60,421 nt of DNA from Comamonadaceae bacterium (GCA_947478725.1 CANJWZ010000025.1:1-60421); one strand, 5' to 3'. Counted from the first letter of the stretch, positions 1 to 9,730 are shown. Numbers and translations: made by a program. Notes: generated by a model not told the origin, from the sequence alone.

Positions 1-1925
1 GCAAACAGCTTGGCATCGCTCAAGCGCAAGGTGGCGCTGACGCTGCCGCTGCGCCCGTCCTCAAACTTGACGGCGGTTTCAATGAATTGCGTTTGCAAAC
101 CGCCATACAAGGCGTCCACCAGCACCTGGTATCTGTCGGCGATGTAGCCGCGCCGAACCTTGTTGGTGCGGGTGAGTTCGCCGTCATCGGCATCCAACTC
201 TTTGTGCAACACCAAAAAGCGGCTGATCTGGCTGCCCGCGAGCAAGTTGTCCACGCTCAGGTCGGCATTGACTTTTTCCACACAGTCTTGGATCAATGCA
301 TAGACCTCGGGTTTTTGCGCCAAGTCGGTATAGCCCGCATAGGGCAGGTTGCGGCGCTCGGCCCAATTGCCCACGGCGTCAAAGTCGATGTTGATCATGA
401 CGCAGACTTTATCGCGCTGGTCGCCATAAGCCACCACCTCTTTGATGAAGGGGAAGAACTTGAGTTTGTTCTCCACATACTTGGGCGCAAACATGGCCCC
501 GTCGTTTTGACCGCCTTTGATGCGACCCACGTCTTTGACGCGGTCGATGATCTTGAGGTGGCCGCTGGCATCCAAAAACCCCGCATCGCTGGTGTGATAC
601 CAGCCATCGGCGCTGAGCACCTCGGCGGTGGCTTCGGGGTTTTTGTAATAGCCCTTGAGCAAGCCCGGCGACTTGACCAAGATTTCGCCGTTGTCGGCCA
701 CCTTGATCTCCACACCCGCGCAAGGCACACCAACGGTATCGGCACGCGCTTCGTTGTCGGGTTGCAAACATACGAACACGGCGGTCTCGGTCGAGCCATA
801 GAGCTGCTTGAGGTTGACACCGATGGAGCGGTAAAACGTGAACAAATCTGGGCCAATGGCCTCACCGGCGGTATAGGCCACACGCACCCGCGACATGCCC
901 AAGTTGTTGCGCAGCGGCCCGTAAACCAACCAGTCGCCCAAGGTGTACTGGAGCGACGCCCACAGCCCAATTGACTTGCCATCCATGCGCGCAGGGCCGT
1001 GGGCGCGGGCGACATTCATGAAGTATTCGAACAAGCTGCGCTTGATGGAGCCCGCATCTTCCATGCGGATCATCACACTGGTGAGCAAGCCCTCAAACAC
1101 ACGGGGCGGGGCAAAGTAATAGGTGGGGCCGACTTCTTTGAGGTCGATGGCCATGGTGGCAGCTGATTCGGGGCAATTGACCACATACCCACAGCACAGC
1201 CACTGGGCGTAGCTGAAGATGTTTTGACCAATCCAAGCCGGGGGCAAATAAGCCAACACCTCTTCAGTGGGGCCGAGGTGGTCAAAGTCGGCACCGGCCT
1301 GGGCGCGGTCGATCAAGCTGTGGTGGGTGTGCACCACGCCCTTGGGGTTGCCGGTTGTGCCTGATGTAAAAAACATCGCAGCCACATCGCCAGGGCTGGC
1401 TTTGGCAACTTCAGCTGCGTACCAGTCGGGGTGCGTGCTGCAGAAGGTTTTGCCAATTTCAATCAGGCTGTCGAGCGACTGCAAACCGGGTTCTGAATAA
1501 TTACGCAGTCCGCGCGGCTCGTCAAAAACAATATCACTCAAAAGTGGGCAGCTGCCGCGAATCTCCAGCAGCTTGTCAACCTGCTCCTGGTCCTCCGCAA
1601 AAGCAAAACGCACGTCTGCATTGTTGATCGGGAAGATACATTCAGCACCCACGGAGTCCTGGTACAGCGGCACAGGAATGGCACCCAATGACTGAGCCGC
1701 CAGCATGGTGGCATACAGGCGTGGGCGATTGCTGCCCACCACCACCATGTGCTCGCCGCGCATCAACCCGGTCTGATGCAGGCCGCAGGTAATATGTTTA
1801 ACCAGCAGTGCCAGCGCCGACCAGCTGTGCGCTTGCCAAATGCCGTATTCCTTTTCGCGCATGGCGGGCGCATCGGGGCGCTCAGCAGCTTGCTTGATCA
1901 GCAATTGGGGAAACGTGGTTTGCAT
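1..1925 (-). CDS. Long-chain acyl-CoA ligase, AMP-forming (3' end cut by window edge)
   Basis: The minus-strand reading frame opens with ATG at 1925 (MQTTFPQLLIKQAAERPDAP) and stays open to base 1, giving about 641 residues, so only the last few codons are missing. The AMP-binding loop FFTSGTTGNPKGV is encoded near 1345-1375. Further on come YGSTE, the hinge-type segment DGWYHTSDAG and KIIDRVKD, all hallmarks of the ANL adenylating superfamily. The enzyme would activate a fatty or related carboxylic acid with ATP and CoA. The overall form (about 650 residues, TRTNKVRR near the end) resembles ligases often found beside Liv-type transporters in Burkholderiales. It is divergent from the Crp/Fnr-type gene. 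The exact substrate cannot be read from the sequence. Confidence 0.9.
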   Translation of the reverse strand, partial: MQTTFPQLLIKQAAERPDAPAMREKEYGIWQAHSWSALALLVKHITCGLHQTGLMRGEHMVVVGSNRPRLYATMLAAQSLGAIPVPLYQDSVGAECIFPINNADVRFAFAEDQEQVDKLLEIRGSCPLLSDIVFDEPRGLRNYSEPGLQSLDSLIEIGKTFCSTHPDWYAAEVAKASPGDVAAMFFTSGTTGNPKGVVHTHHSLIDRAQAGADFDHLGPTEEVLAYLPPAWIGQNIFSYAQWLCCGYVVNCPESAATMAIDLKEVGPTYYFAPPRVFEGLLTSVMIRMEDAGSIKRSLFEYFMNVARAHGPARMDGKSIGLWASLQYTLGDWLVYGPLRNNLGMSRVRVAYTAGEAIGPDLFTFYRSIGVNLKQLYGSTETAVFVCLQPDNEARADTVGVPCAGVEIKVADNGEILVKSPGLLKGYYKNPEATAEVLSADGWYHTSDAGFLDASGHLKIIDRVKDVGRIKGGQNDGAMFAPKYVENKLKFFPFIKEVVAYGDQRDKVCVMINIDFDAVGNWAERRNLPYAGYTDLAQKPEVYALIQDCVEKVNADLSVDNLLAGSQISRFLVLHKELDADDGELTRTNKVRRGYIADRYQVLVDALYGGLQTQFIETAVKFEDGRSGSVSATLRLSDAKLF

Positions 1926-1984
1926 GCTTGTCTCTTGTCTTTAATGGTCTGGTGCTTTGTTAAGTGCGTGGTACGCGACAAAAT

Positions 1985-2013
1985 GACTGCCTTGGGACCG
2001 ATATTAGGCAGTC
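1985..2013. promoter_or_regulatory. Inverted repeat between the divergent ligase and Crp/Fnr-type genes
   Basis: GACTGCCT (1985-1992) and AGGCAGTC (2006-2013) are perfect 8-bp arms around a 13-bp spacer. They sit in the 190-bp region between the two divergent genes. The geometry suits an operator for a dimeric regulator, possibly the neighbouring Crp/Fnr protein, although it does not match the classic TTGAT-N4-ATCAA FNR site. A weaker TTGTC...GACAA pair follows near 2028-2045. No T-tract follows, so a terminator is less likely. Confidence 0.35.
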
Positions 2014-2115
2014 GTTTGACGTTATGTTGTCATTCCGACGACAATTCAAGGGTCAATACTCCCCCGGACTTTCCCTAGGCTCCGGTTCGTCAGGCGAAAG
2101 CTTTGTTTTGATGCC

Positions 2116-2835
2116 ATGCAACTCGAAAAACCACTTCATATCCACCGCCGCCACGCAGACGCCTCTGAGTTGGCCGGTATTCCTTGGCTTCAATTGCTGA
2201 CGCTCCAGGAAAGAGACAAAGCCGTTGCTGAACTGCGAGTAGGCGATGTCGCGCCGGGCGACTTCGTCTGTCGGTTAGGCCGGCCCGTGACTTACTGGTT
2301 CGGCGTGGTGGAAGGCTTGCTCAAAATGAGCAGCGACAACGACCAAGGCATGACCATGACCTACACCGGCGTGCCGCCTGGCGGCTGGTTTGGCGAAGGC
2401 ACAGTCCTCAAACGCGAGCCCTACCGCTACAACATTCAGGCGCTGCGCAAAAGCGTGGTCGCTGGCCTGCCGGTGGATACCTTTGACTGGCTGCTCGACC
2501 ACTCGATTGGTTTTAACCGCTTTGTCATGAACCAGCTCAACGAACGGCTGGCCCAGTTCATTGCCGCACGCGAAATTGACCGTCTGAACAACCCTGATGT
2601 ACGCGTGGCCCGTTCCTTGGCCGCCTTGTGTAACCCGGTGCTGTACCCAGGCGTGGGAGACATTTTGCGCATCACCCAGCAAGAGCTGGCCTATCTGGTC
2701 GGCCTGTCACGCCAGCGGGTCAATGAGGCGCTCAGCGCCCTGCAAGCCCAGGGCACCCTAAGGGTTGAATACGGCGGACTGCGTGTTTTGGACCTGCCGG
2801 GGCTCAGAAGCACTGTTGTCGGGTATAAAAAGTAG
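2116..2835 (+). CDS. Crp/Fnr-family transcriptional regulator
   Basis: This is a 239-residue protein with the two-part Crp/Fnr build: an N-terminal cyclic-nucleotide-binding-like beta barrel (about residues 35-125), a dimer helix, and a C-terminal winged helix with the helix-turn-helix ITQQELAYLVGLSRQRVNEA at about 186-205. It lacks the cysteine cluster of oxygen-sensing FNR (only two cysteines are seen), and the barrel does not show a clear cAMP-binding signature, so the effector is unknown. It lies divergent to the acyl-CoA ligase gene and may control it; that link is inferred from position. The ATG at 2116 gives a start of normal length for the family. Confidence 0.88.
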   Translation: MQLEKPLHIHRRHADASELAGIPWLQLLTLQERDKAVAELRVGDVAPGDFVCRLGRPVTYWFGVVEGLLKMSSDNDQGMTMTYTGVPPGGWFGEGTVLKREPYRYNIQALRKSVVAGLPVDTFDWLLDHSIGFNRFVMNQLNERLAQFIAAREIDRLNNPDVRVARSLAALCNPVLYPGVGDILRITQQELAYLVGLSRQRVNEALSALQAQGTLRVEYGGLRVLDLPGLRSTVVGYKK

Positions 2836-2914
2836 AGCTAGGCCAAACATCGGGTTCAAGCAGCTCCTCAATACATAGCTGTGCTGTCAGTTTTTTATAC
2901 GTCTATGGCGTACA

Positions 2915-3238
2915 ATGTCTATGATGCTGACGATTGTCGAAACCCCCACGTTTCTGCGCCTCGCAAGTGCAATCTGGGTTGACGACGAACTGATGGAATT
3001 CAAAGTGTGGCTTGCTGGCAATGCATTGTTTGGTGATGTCATTCCCGGCACACCAGGTTTGCGAAAAGTCCGCTGGTCGCGTCAAGGTATGGGCAAGCGG
3101 GGAGGCGCGCGGGTGGTGTACTACAACCAATTAGAAGACGGACGTATTGTTCTGCTCATGGCCTACACCAAATCGAATTTTGACAATCTGCCGGCCGACT
3201 TTTTGTTGGCGCTTAAAATGGAGTTTGAAAATGCCTAA
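2915..3238 (+). CDS. RelE/HigB-type toxin of a type II toxin-antitoxin pair
   Basis: A 107-residue protein with the RelE/HigB pattern: an early TPTFLRLA stretch, the basic core GLRKVRWSRQGMGKRGGARV, and a late YTKSNFDNL segment. Members of this family are mRNA interferases that cut mRNA on or near the ribosome. The gene overlaps the following antitoxin by 8 bp, in the toxin-first order typical of higBA. Three in-frame ATGs lie close together (2915, 2921, 2924). A possible -10 box TACAAT at 2911-2916 overlaps the first, so the true start may be 2921 or 2924. Confidence 0.85.
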   Translation: MSMMLTIVETPTFLRLASAIWVDDELMEFKVWLAGNALFGDVIPGTPGLRKVRWSRQGMGKRGGARVVYYNQLEDGRIVLLMAYTKSNFDNLPADFLLALKMEFENA

Positions 3239-3551
3239 ACGTCTTGTTCAAGCGCACGCCGATAGTGCGTCAGATATGGAAATGGCTCAATTCCAAGCCG
3301 ACTTGCTTCAGTCCGTGCGCGAGATGAAGGCCGGTACCTTCGCACGCAGCACCTCAGTGCCAGTGACTGATGCCTTGCAGGCGCGCGCCAAGCTGGATTT
3401 GTCGCAATCGCAGTTTGCCAAGTTGTTGGGTGTTTCTGTGCGCACGCTGCAAGAGTGGGAGCAAGGCCGCAAAAAACCAACAGGTGCGGCGCAAACGCTG
3501 CTGCGTGTAGCGGTACGTACACCGCAGGCTTTGCTGGGCTTGGCTAACTGA
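3231..3551 (+). CDS. HigA-type helix-turn-helix antitoxin
   Basis: Start ATG at 3231 overlaps the toxin stop by 8 bp; the protein is 106 residues. The C-terminal half is an Xre-type helix-turn-helix (LDLSQSQFAKLLGVSVRTLQ, about residues 52-71) followed by EWEQGRKKPTGAAQTLLRVA, the usual HigA/YgiT-like ending. Such antitoxins neutralise the toxin and repress their own operon. A longer reading from an upstream ATG at 3147 is possible in this frame but would run deep into the toxin gene, so the short form is preferred. Confidence 0.85.
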   Translation: MPKRLVQAHADSASDMEMAQFQADLLQSVREMKAGTFARSTSVPVTDALQARAKLDLSQSQFAKLLGVSVRTLQEWEQGRKKPTGAAQTLLRVAVRTPQALLGLAN

Positions 3552-3665
3552 ATGAAAAAAGCCTCATTTCAGTTAACTGCCGTCAAAGCATCAGAGCCGT
3601 ACACATTGCGCTTGACCTACGCCGATGGCGAAGTGTTGATGGTTACCCGTTTGCGACGTCTTTGA
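3552..3665 (+). pseudogene. DUF2442-like remnant following the antitoxin
   Basis: A 37-codon frame starts one base after the antitoxin stop (TGAATG). It reads MKKASFQLTAVKASEPYTLR then LTYADGEVLMVTRL and stops. This resembles the beginning of DUF2442 proteins, which are normally about 80-90 residues and often accompany toxin-antitoxin or DUF4160 genes. The likely reading is a truncated copy whose remainder is lost. It could still be translated by coupling. It is too short for a firm family call. Confidence 0.45.
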
Positions 3666-3707
3666 TTGATGTTTTGATTGCCAGACATCCAAAATCACCC
3701 TAAAAAT

Positions 3708-3745
3708 ATAGCTGTAGCTCTATAAAAACATAGGCGAACAGCTAT
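3708..3745. repeat. Intergenic palindromic element, ATAGCTGT/ACAGCTAT arms
   Basis: Perfect 8-bp arms at 3708-3715 and 3738-3745 enclose an AT-rich centre. The same ATAGCTGT motif occurs at about 2876-2883, on the other side of the toxin-antitoxin pair. Similar dispersed intergenic elements are common in Comamonadaceae. Here it lies just upstream of the pseudouridine synthase start and could also fold as a hairpin in RNA. Confidence 0.5.
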
Positions 3746-3759
3746 CAAATAAATAGCAA

Positions 3760-4587
3760 ATGCAAACCCCGATCAAACCCACCGCCGTCCGCATCCCCAA
3801 GCCCACCAACCCTGACGGCTCGCCTTTGACCATTCGCCTGAACAAGCGCATGGCCGAGCTGGGGCTTTGCTCGCGGCGCGAGGCCGATGCCTGGATTGAG
3901 CAAGGCTGGGTGCGGGTCAACGGCCAGCCTGCCGTGATGGGCCAGCCGGTGGCCGCCAATGCCCGGATTGAGATTGACCGGGCCGCCGAGCAGCAGCAAA
4001 AGCAGCAGGTCACCATCTTGATCAACAAACCGGTGGGCTACGTCAGCGGCCAGGCTGAAGACGGGCATGAGCCAGCGGTGGGCCTGGTTCAGCCGGGCAA
4101 CCGATGGTCTGAATGCAACAGCCGCATGCGCTGGGGCTTTGACCAGCTGCGCGGCCTGGCACCGGCCGGGCGACTCGACATTGATTCGATCGGCTTGTTG
4201 GTACTCACTCAGGACGGGCGGGTTGCCCGGCAACTGGTTGGCGAGGATTCAGAGATTGAAAAAGAGTACCTGGTGCGCGTCAGCTTGGGTGATTTGCGCG
4301 GTGAAAACAACAACGTACAAGCGCTGTTTGACCCAGAAAAGCTCAAGCTGCTGTGCCACGGCCTGAGCCTGGACGGCCAGCCGCTCAAACCCGCGCAGGT
4401 CAGCTGGCAAAACCCCGAGCAACTGCGCTTTGTGCTCAAGGAAGGCAAAAAACGCCAGATTCGCCGCATGTGCGAGCAGGTGGGGCTGTATGTGACGGGC
4501 CTGAAGCGGGTGCGGATTGGCCGCGTCAACCTCGGGCATTTGCCAGTCGGCCAATGGCGGTATTTGATGCCGCATGAGGGTTTTTGA
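3760..4587 (+). CDS. 23S rRNA pseudouridine synthase, RluF-like
   Basis: A 275-residue RsuA/RluB/E/F-family enzyme that isomerises uridine in rRNA. It has an N-terminal S4 RNA-binding domain (about residues 24-70, [20 protein letters not shown]) and the catalytic motif [14 protein letters not shown] with the nucleophilic Asp at residue 140. [12 protein letters not shown] and [20 protein letters not shown] follow near the end. The ending is closest to RluF, which modifies U2604 of 23S rRNA, but RluB-like specificity cannot be excluded. A segment of about 25 residues around 97-125 (DGHEPAVGL...GNRWSEC) looks longer than usual. Confidence 0.88.
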   Translation: MQTPIKPTAVRIPKPTNPDGSPLTIRLNKRMAELGLCSRREADAWIEQGWVRVNGQPAVMGQPVAANARIEIDRAAEQQQKQQVTILINKPVGYVSGQAEDGHEPAVGLVQPGNRWSECNSRMRWGFDQLRGLAPAGRLDIDSIGLLVLTQDGRVARQLVGEDSEIEKEYLVRVSLGDLRGENNNVQALFDPEKLKLLCHGLSLDGQPLKPAQVSWQNPEQLRFVLKEGKKRQIRRMCEQVGLYVTGLKRVRIGRVNLGHLPVGQWRYLMPHEGF

Positions 4588-4855
4588 CGGCGTTGTTCTG
4601 GGCTTTCAGAGCGCTTTTGACCCGTGTCGTCTGACGGCACAACGCGCCAAAGGCTGGCGAGCCTTGACTGTTACCGGCTTAAAGTGATGGCCATTGGCAT
4701 CCGGCGATTTTTACATCTTTCTGAAGGAGGGCAGCGGCATGGGTTTGTAAAATCCACGCTTGAAAACAGGCTACAAAGCCTTAAGTAAGCCAATGATCGT
4801 TTGATTCGTTCAATCGCCATGCCCGATTCCCTTTTTTCCTATTTCTTTTCAGACC
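4588..4855. other. Intergenic region upstream of htpG
   Basis: No gene of convincing size is seen. The stretch holds a candidate heat-shock promoter (4759-4786). It also holds a strong Shine-Dalgarno-like AAGGAGGG (4724-4731) placed 7 bases before a three-codon frame ATG GGT TTG TAA (4739-4750), whose meaning is unclear. Confidence 0.5.
4759..4786 (+). promoter_or_regulatory. Candidate sigma-32 heat-shock promoter of htpG
   Basis: CTTGAAA at 4759-4765 matches the sigma-32 -35 consensus exactly. After a 13-bp spacer, CCTTAAGT at 4779-4786 matches five of the seven informative positions of the -10 consensus CCCCATNT. Transcription would start about 60 bases ahead of the htpG ATG. HtpG is a classical heat-shock protein, which supports the reading. 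Confidence 0.45.
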
Positions 4856-6856
4856 ATGACAACCACTGCCACCCCACCCAAACAAACCATGGCCTTCCAG
4901 GCCGAAGTTGCCCAGCTGCTCAAGTTGGTCACCCACTCGCTGTATTCCAACCCTGAAATTTTCCTGCGCGAGCTGGTGTCCAACGCATCGGACGCCTGCG
5001 ACAAGCTGCGCTTTGAATCGCTCAACAACGCGGCGCTGCTCGAATCTGACCCGGAGCTCAAAGTCCGCATCAGCTTTGACAAGGATGCCAAAACCTTGTC
5101 CATCACCGACAACGGCATTGGCCTGTCCGAGCAGGAGGCGATTGACAACCTGGGCACGATTGCCAAAAGCGGCACCCGCGACTTCATGGCCAGCCTGTCG
5201 GGCGACCAGAAAAATGATGCGCAACTCATTGGCCAGTTTGGCGTCGGTTTTTATTCAGGTTTCATCGTGGCCGATCGCATCACGGTGGAAAGCCGCCGCG
5301 CCGGTCTGGCGCCGGAGCAGGGCGTTCGCTGGTCCAGCGAAGGCACGGGTGAGTTTGAGGTGGCGCAGATTCAAAGGGCTGATCGCGGCACCAGCATTAC
5401 CCTGCACCTGAAAGATGATGCGCAAGACTACTTGAACGCCTACAAACTCAAAGGGGTGATCAACAAATATTCAGACCACATCTCGCTGCCCATCCTGATG
5501 GAAAAGGAAGAGTGGAAAGACGGCGAATTGATTTCGAGTACCGACCCTGAAGGCGGCAGGCAGCCCGGCGGCATGGCTAAAACGGGCGAGTGGGAAACCG
5601 TGAACCAGGCAGCAGCGCTGTGGACGCGGGCTAAAAAAGACATCACGCCCGAACAGTACGACGAGTTCTACAAGCAGATCAGCTACGACCAAAACGCGCC
5701 GCTGGCCAGCACCCACAACCGGGTTGAAGGCTCGACCGAATACACGCAATTGCTGTTCATCCCCAGCAAAGCGCCGATGGACATGTTCAACCGCGACAAG
5801 GCGGCCGGTGTCAAGCTGTATGTCAAGCGCGTCTTCATCATGGACGACGCGCAGGCGCTGATGCCTGTGTATTTGCGCTTTGTCAAAGGCGTGGTCGATT
5901 CAGCCGATTTGCCATTGAACGTGTCACGCGAGCTGCTGCAGGAAAGCCGCGCCGTCAAAGCCATTCGCGAAGGCTGCACCAAGCGCGTGCTCGGCATGAT
6001 TGAAGACCTGGCCAAAAACAATGTACTGTCTGCATCGTCACCAGATGGTGTGGCTGATGACGTCACCGACGTGGTCAGTGAGGAAGATAAAGCGCAAGTC
6101 GGCAAGTTCGACACCTTCTACACCGAGTTTGGCGCGGTACTGAAAGAAGGCCTCGGCGAAGATTTTGCCAACCGTGACCGCATCGCCAAACTGTTGCGTT
6201 TCGCGTCCAGCACGACCGACACGACGACCGTCAGTTTTGCCGACTACAAAGCCCGCATGAAGGACGGTCAGGACGCGATTTACTACATCACCGCCGACAC
6301 CCTGGCCGCCGCCAAAAGCAGCCCACAGCTGGAGATCTTCCGCAAAAAAGGCATTGAAGTGCTGCTGATGGCCGACCGCGTGGATGAGTGGGCACTGAAC
6401 TACCTGCACGAGTTTGACGGCACGCCGCTGCAGTCGGTTGCCAAGGGCGCGGTTGACCTGGGCAAGCTGCAAGATGAGGACGAAAAGAAGGCGGCTGAGT
6501 TGGCGCAAACCGAGTTCAAACCCACGCTCGACAAATTAAAGGATGCCCTCAAAGACAAAGCCAGCGACGTGCGCGCCACCAGCCGTCTGGTGGATTCACC
6601 GGCTTGCCTGGTGGTGCAAGACGGCGACATGTCGACACAGTTGGCCCGAATGCTCAAGCAGGCCGGCCAGGCTGTGCCAGAAGTCAAGCCCATTCTTGAA
6701 ATCAATGCCGAGCACCCGCTGGTCAAAAAGCTGGTGGGATCAAGCAACTTTGATGACCTGGCCCACATTATTTTTGACCAGGCCCTGTTGGCCGAAGGCG
6801 GTATGCCAGCCGATCCTGCGGCGTATGTGAAGCGGGTCAACGCGCTGCTGCTCTAG
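4856..6856 (+). CDS. htpG: Molecular chaperone HtpG (bacterial Hsp90)
   Basis: A 666-residue cytoplasmic Hsp90 homologue that remodels client proteins using ATP. The N-terminal GHKL ATPase motifs are clear: [15 protein letters not shown] (38-52), DNGIG (85-89) and [11 protein letters not shown] (126-136). The middle domain carries [11 protein letters not shown] and [11 protein letters not shown], and the C-terminal dimerisation part ends in a leucine pair. Length is slightly above the usual 620-650 residues. The start at 4856 has little Shine-Dalgarno complementarity. The gene stands alone behind a candidate heat-shock promoter and is followed by a hairpin at 6884. Confidence 0.97.
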   Translation: MTTTATPPKQTMAFQAEVAQLLKLVTHSLYSNPEIFLRELVSNASDACDKLRFESLNNAALLESDPELKVRISFDKDAKTLSITDNGIGLSEQEAIDNLGTIAKSGTRDFMASLSGDQKNDAQLIGQFGVGFYSGFIVADRITVESRRAGLAPEQGVRWSSEGTGEFEVAQIQRADRGTSITLHLKDDAQDYLNAYKLKGVINKYSDHISLPILMEKEEWKDGELISSTDPEGGRQPGGMAKTGEWETVNQAAALWTRAKKDITPEQYDEFYKQISYDQNAPLASTHNRVEGSTEYTQLLFIPSKAPMDMFNRDKAAGVKLYVKRVFIMDDAQALMPVYLRFVKGVVDSADLPLNVSRELLQESRAVKAIREGCTKRVLGMIEDLAKNNVLSASSPDGVADDVTDVVSEEDKAQVGKFDTFYTEFGAVLKEGLGEDFANRDRIAKLLRFASSTTDTTTVSFADYKARMKDGQDAIYYITADTLAAAKSSPQLEIFRKKGIEVLLMADRVDEWALNYLHEFDGTPLQSVAKGAVDLGKLQDEDEKKAAELAQTEFKPTLDKLKDALKDKASDVRATSRLVDSPACLVVQDGDMSTQLARMLKQAGQAVPEVKPILEINAEHPLVKKLVGSSNFDDLAHIIFDQALLAEGGMPADPAAYVKRVNALLL

Positions 6857-6883
6857 TTTTTCAGCCCTTGTTCAAGAGCTAAA

Positions 6884-6908
6884 GCCGCAGGCCGGGGAGT
6901 CCTGCGGC
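6884..6908 (+). terminator. Hairpin after htpG
   Basis: GCCGCAGG (6884-6891) and CCTGCGGC (6901-6908) form a perfect 8-bp GC-rich stem with a 9-base loop, 27 bases after the htpG stop. No T-run follows, so it may be a weak terminator or an RNA 3'-end stabiliser rather than a strong intrinsic terminator. Confidence 0.45.
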
Positions 6909-6961
6909 CCCTGCAGGCGCTTGGCCGGTGCAGTTGCCGGTAAGGCAGTCTTCACGCCGCC

Positions 6962-6983
6962 AAGTCATCAAATAGACACATTG
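6962..6983 (+). promoter_or_regulatory. Possible Pho box upstream of phnC
   Basis: AAGTCAT, four bases CAAA, then TAGACAC form two 7-bp half-sites at 11-bp spacing, as in PhoB sites (consensus CTGTCAT-N4-CTGTCAT). The first matches five of seven positions, the second only about three. Phosphonate operons are usually PhoB-controlled, so position supports it, but the match is partial. Confidence 0.3.
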
Positions 6984-7023
6984 CGGTTCTAAATTCTCAC
7001 GGTACCAACCGGAGAATTATTTT

Positions 7024-7887
7024 ATGGACGCTGCAATTCGCATCAACGCTCTGAACAAAACGTTTGGCAGTGGCCGCAAGGCACTGCAAGGCGTCGATAT
7101 TCACATTGCCCGCGGCGAAATGGTGGCGCTGATTGGCGCTTCAGGCTCTGGCAAATCAACCTTGTTGCGTCATATGGCCGGGCTGATGGCGGGCAATAGT
7201 GATTCTCAAGGTTTTATTGAAATCAACGGCAGAACGGTTCAGAAGAACGGCAAGATCGCCGGCAACATCCGCTCCGTGCGCTCTGACATCGGCTTTGTCT
7301 TCCAGCAGTTCAACCTGGTGGGCCGCTTGAGCGTCATCACCAATGTTTTGGCGGGCACGCTGCACAAGGTGCCCTTGTGGCGCAGTCTGATCCGCTGGTT
7401 TACCACTGAGGAAAAGGCCAGGGGAATAGACGCCTTGCGGCGCGTCGGCATCGCCGAATGTTGGGGTCAGCGCGCATCTACTTTGTCTGGCGGACAGCAG
7501 CAGCGCGCGGCCATTGCGCGCGCCATGGTGCAGGGTGCCAAGGTCATCCTGGCAGACGAACCTATCGCCTCGCTTGACCCTGAATCATCGCGAAAGGTCA
7601 TGGACATCCTGGCCCGAGTGAACCAGGAAGACCAGTGCACGGTGGTGGTTTCCCTGCATCAGGTCAATGTTGCCTTGAAGTACTGCCAGCGCGTGATTGC
7701 CCTGCACGAGGGCAAGGTGGTGTACGACGGCGCGTCGTCGGGGCTGACACCGGCTTTGCTGCGTGATCTGTATGGCGCCGAAGCAGACGACATTCTGTCC
7801 CTTGGCGATCACATTTCCAGCCTGCAGGACAAGGTCAAAACCGTTCAGCACCTGACATGGCCTGCACCTCTTGCCCAGGCGGCCTAA
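7024..7887 (+). CDS. phnC: Phosphonate ABC transporter ATP-binding protein PhnC
   Basis: A 287-residue ABC ATPase that powers phosphonate import with PhnD and PhnE. The Walker A motif GASGSGKST is at 38-46, the signature [16 protein letters not shown] lies near 155-170, and [14 protein letters not shown] is the Walker B. A Shine-Dalgarno-like GGAG lies upstream of the ATG at 7024. It opens a phnC-phnD-phnE-HD gene run on the plus strand. The direct neighbours identify its substrate class; phosphonate versus phosphite or phosphate-ester preference is not visible. Confidence 0.95.
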   Translation: MDAAIRINALNKTFGSGRKALQGVDIHIARGEMVALIGASGSGKSTLLRHMAGLMAGNSDSQGFIEINGRTVQKNGKIAGNIRSVRSDIGFVFQQFNLVGRLSVITNVLAGTLHKVPLWRSLIRWFTTEEKARGIDALRRVGIAECWGQRASTLSGGQQQRAAIARAMVQGAKVILADEPIASLDPESSRKVMDILARVNQEDQCTVVVSLHQVNVALKYCQRVIALHEGKVVYDGASSGLTPALLRDLYGAEADDILSLGDHISSLQDKVKTVQHLTWPAPLAQAA

Positions 7888-7920
7888 CCCTTTATCGACA
7901 AACCAACTTTAGGAAGCATC

Positions 7921-8883
7921 ATGATCACAAAACGGATACTCGGGCTGGCGGTTGCCGCCCTCGCAGCATTGGCGCCGGCTCAGGCGCAGGACACGAAAGA
8001 GCTGAACTTCGGCATTATTTCGACAGAATCGTCCCAAACCCTGAAGTCGGACTGGCAACCCATTTTGGAAGATATGGCCAAAAAAACCGGCATGAAGATC
8101 AACGCATTTTTTGCCACGGATTACGCCGGCATCATTGAAGGCATGCGCTTCAACAAGGTTCAGGTGGCATGGTTTGGCAACAAGTCAGCCATGGAATCCG
8201 TGGACCGTGCAAACGGTGAAGTGTTTGCACAGATGGTCAACGCGGATGGGAGCCAAGGGTACTACTCGCATTTTGTGGTTCACAAGGACAGTCCGATCAA
8301 GTCGCTCGACGATGTTCTCAAGAACGGCAAAAATTTGGCCTTCGGCAATGGTGACCCGAACTCAACGTCAGGCTTTTTGGTACCGGGCTATTACGTCTTT
8401 GCTCAAAACAAGATTGATGCCAAGACCTTTTTCAAGGTCACGCGCAGTGCCAATCATGAGACCAATGCTTTGGCGGTTGCCAACAAGCAGTTGGACGTGG
8501 CCGTGACCAACAGCGAAACGCTGGAGAAGGTGCAAGAGCGTCAGCCCGAGAAGTTCAAGGATATCCGGATTGTCTGGACATCACCGCTGATCCCTTTGGA
8601 CCCGATCGTGATGCGCAAGGATTTGCCGGAAGCAACCAAAAAGAGCTTGCGTGATTTCTTTTACAACTACGGCAAGGGCGGGCAGAATGAAAAAGACAAC
8701 CTGATGAAGTTGTCCAAGCTGTCTTCGTTCAAGCCGTCCACCAATGCGCAGTTGGTCCCCATTCGTCAGCTTGAACTGTTCAAAGACCGTAATAAGTTTG
8801 AAGCTGACGCTGCCATGCCAGCAGCGGACAAGCAAACGAAAATCGCCGAGATCGACAAAAAGCTTGCAGAATTGAGCAAATAA
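7921..8883 (+). CDS. phnD: Phosphonate-binding periplasmic protein PhnD
   Basis: A 320-residue periplasmic binding protein that captures phosphonates for PhnCE. It starts with a typical signal peptide ([20 protein letters not shown], cleavage probable after AQA near residue 22). The mature part has the PhnD-family pattern: [40 protein letters not shown] and the ligand-site region [17 protein letters not shown]. It lies 33 bases behind phnC with AGGAAG before the ATG. Confidence 0.95.
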   Translation: MITKRILGLAVAALAALAPAQAQDTKELNFGIISTESSQTLKSDWQPILEDMAKKTGMKINAFFATDYAGIIEGMRFNKVQVAWFGNKSAMESVDRANGEVFAQMVNADGSQGYYSHFVVHKDSPIKSLDDVLKNGKNLAFGNGDPNSTSGFLVPGYYVFAQNKIDAKTFFKVTRSANHETNALAVANKQLDVAVTNSETLEKVQERQPEKFKDIRIVWTSPLIPLDPIVMRKDLPEATKKSLRDFFYNYGKGGQNEKDNLMKLSKLSSFKPSTNAQLVPIRQLELFKDRNKFEADAAMPAADKQTKIAEIDKKLAELSK

Positions 8884-8885
8884 AT

Positions 8886-9722
8886 GTGCCAGCTACTTTG
8901 CCACTGCGTGCATCAAACGGTATGACGACGATTCAATCGGCGGTCAAGCCTCTGGAAATGGGCCCAGCCAAAACAAGCTGGTTGAGTCTGCTGGCTTGGG
9001 GGGTGTTTTTGGCACTGCTGGCCTGGTCTTGGCGCGGCGCAGAGATGCGCCCACTCGATCTGGTCCGCGATTCCAGCAACATGGCCCAATATGCAGCGGA
9101 ATTTTTTCCGCCCAACTTCAAGGACTGGAAGTTTTATTTTCAGGAGATGGTCGTCACATTGCAGATCGCCTTGTGGGGAACTGTCCTGGCTGTCATTTTT
9201 GCGGTGCCGTTGGGCTTGTTGTCGTCGGCCAACATCGCGCCTGCCTGGGTTTGCCAGATCGTGAGGCGCTTCATGGACGCAGCCAGAGCCATCAACGAGA
9301 TGGTTTTTGCAATGCTGTTTATCGTCGCTGTGGGGCTGGGACCGTTCGCCGGTGTCCTGGCACTGTTTGTTCACACCACGGGCGTACTGGCCAAATTGTT
9401 TTCCGAGGCGGTTGAATCCATCGACGCGCAGCCTGTCGAAGGTATTCGGGCCACTGGCGCCAATGCACTGGAAGAAATTGTTTACGGCATCATTCCGCAG
9501 GTCCTGCCGCTCTGGATTTCTTATTCTCTGTACCGCTTTGAGTCCAATGTCCGCTCAGCCTCGGTCGTCGGCATGGTGGGGGCAGGCGGCATTGGCGTGA
9601 TTTTGTGGGAAATCATTCGCGGATTTCAATACGCCGAAACCTGTGCGGTCATGATCATCATTGTCATCACCGTGGTGCTGATTGATCTGGTGTCCGCACG
9701 AATTCGCAAAGCACTGGTTTAG
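8886..9722 (+). CDS. phnE: Phosphonate ABC transporter permease PhnE
   Basis: An inner-membrane permease of up to 278 residues. Hydrophobic segments are seen near residues 30-50, 85-115, 140-170 and 240-270. The cytoplasmic coupling loop reads [20 protein letters not shown], the EAA motif of importers. The frame can start at GTG 8886, directly after the phnD stop, or at ATG 8922 ([14 protein letters not shown]). Neither has a strong Shine-Dalgarno, so the start is unsettled. Only one PhnE is present, so it probably works as a homodimer. Confidence 0.92.
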   Translation: MPATLPLRASNGMTTIQSAVKPLEMGPAKTSWLSLLAWGVFLALLAWSWRGAEMRPLDLVRDSSNMAQYAAEFFPPNFKDWKFYFQEMVVTLQIALWGTVLAVIFAVPLGLLSSANIAPAWVCQIVRRFMDAARAINEMVFAMLFIVAVGLGPFAGVLALFVHTTGVLAKLFSEAVESIDAQPVEGIRATGANALEEIVYGIIPQVLPLWISYSLYRFESNVRSASVVGMVGAGGIGVILWEIIRGFQYAETCAVMIIIVITVVLIDLVSARIRKALV

Positions 9723-9730
9723 GAGCCAAG

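Noticed and set aside
87..974. Long plus-strand open frame of 295 codons at the window start
   Set aside because: It is the antisense shadow of the acyl-CoA ligase on the minus strand, which shows the AMP-binding motif and continuous family similarity. The plus-strand protein has no recognisable domain.
4724..4750. Strong Shine-Dalgarno AAGGAGGG placed 7 bases before a three-codon frame ATG GGT TTG TAA upstream of htpG
   Set aside because: A three-codon frame is too short to call a gene. The candidate htpG promoter lies downstream of it, so a leader-peptide role is not supported.
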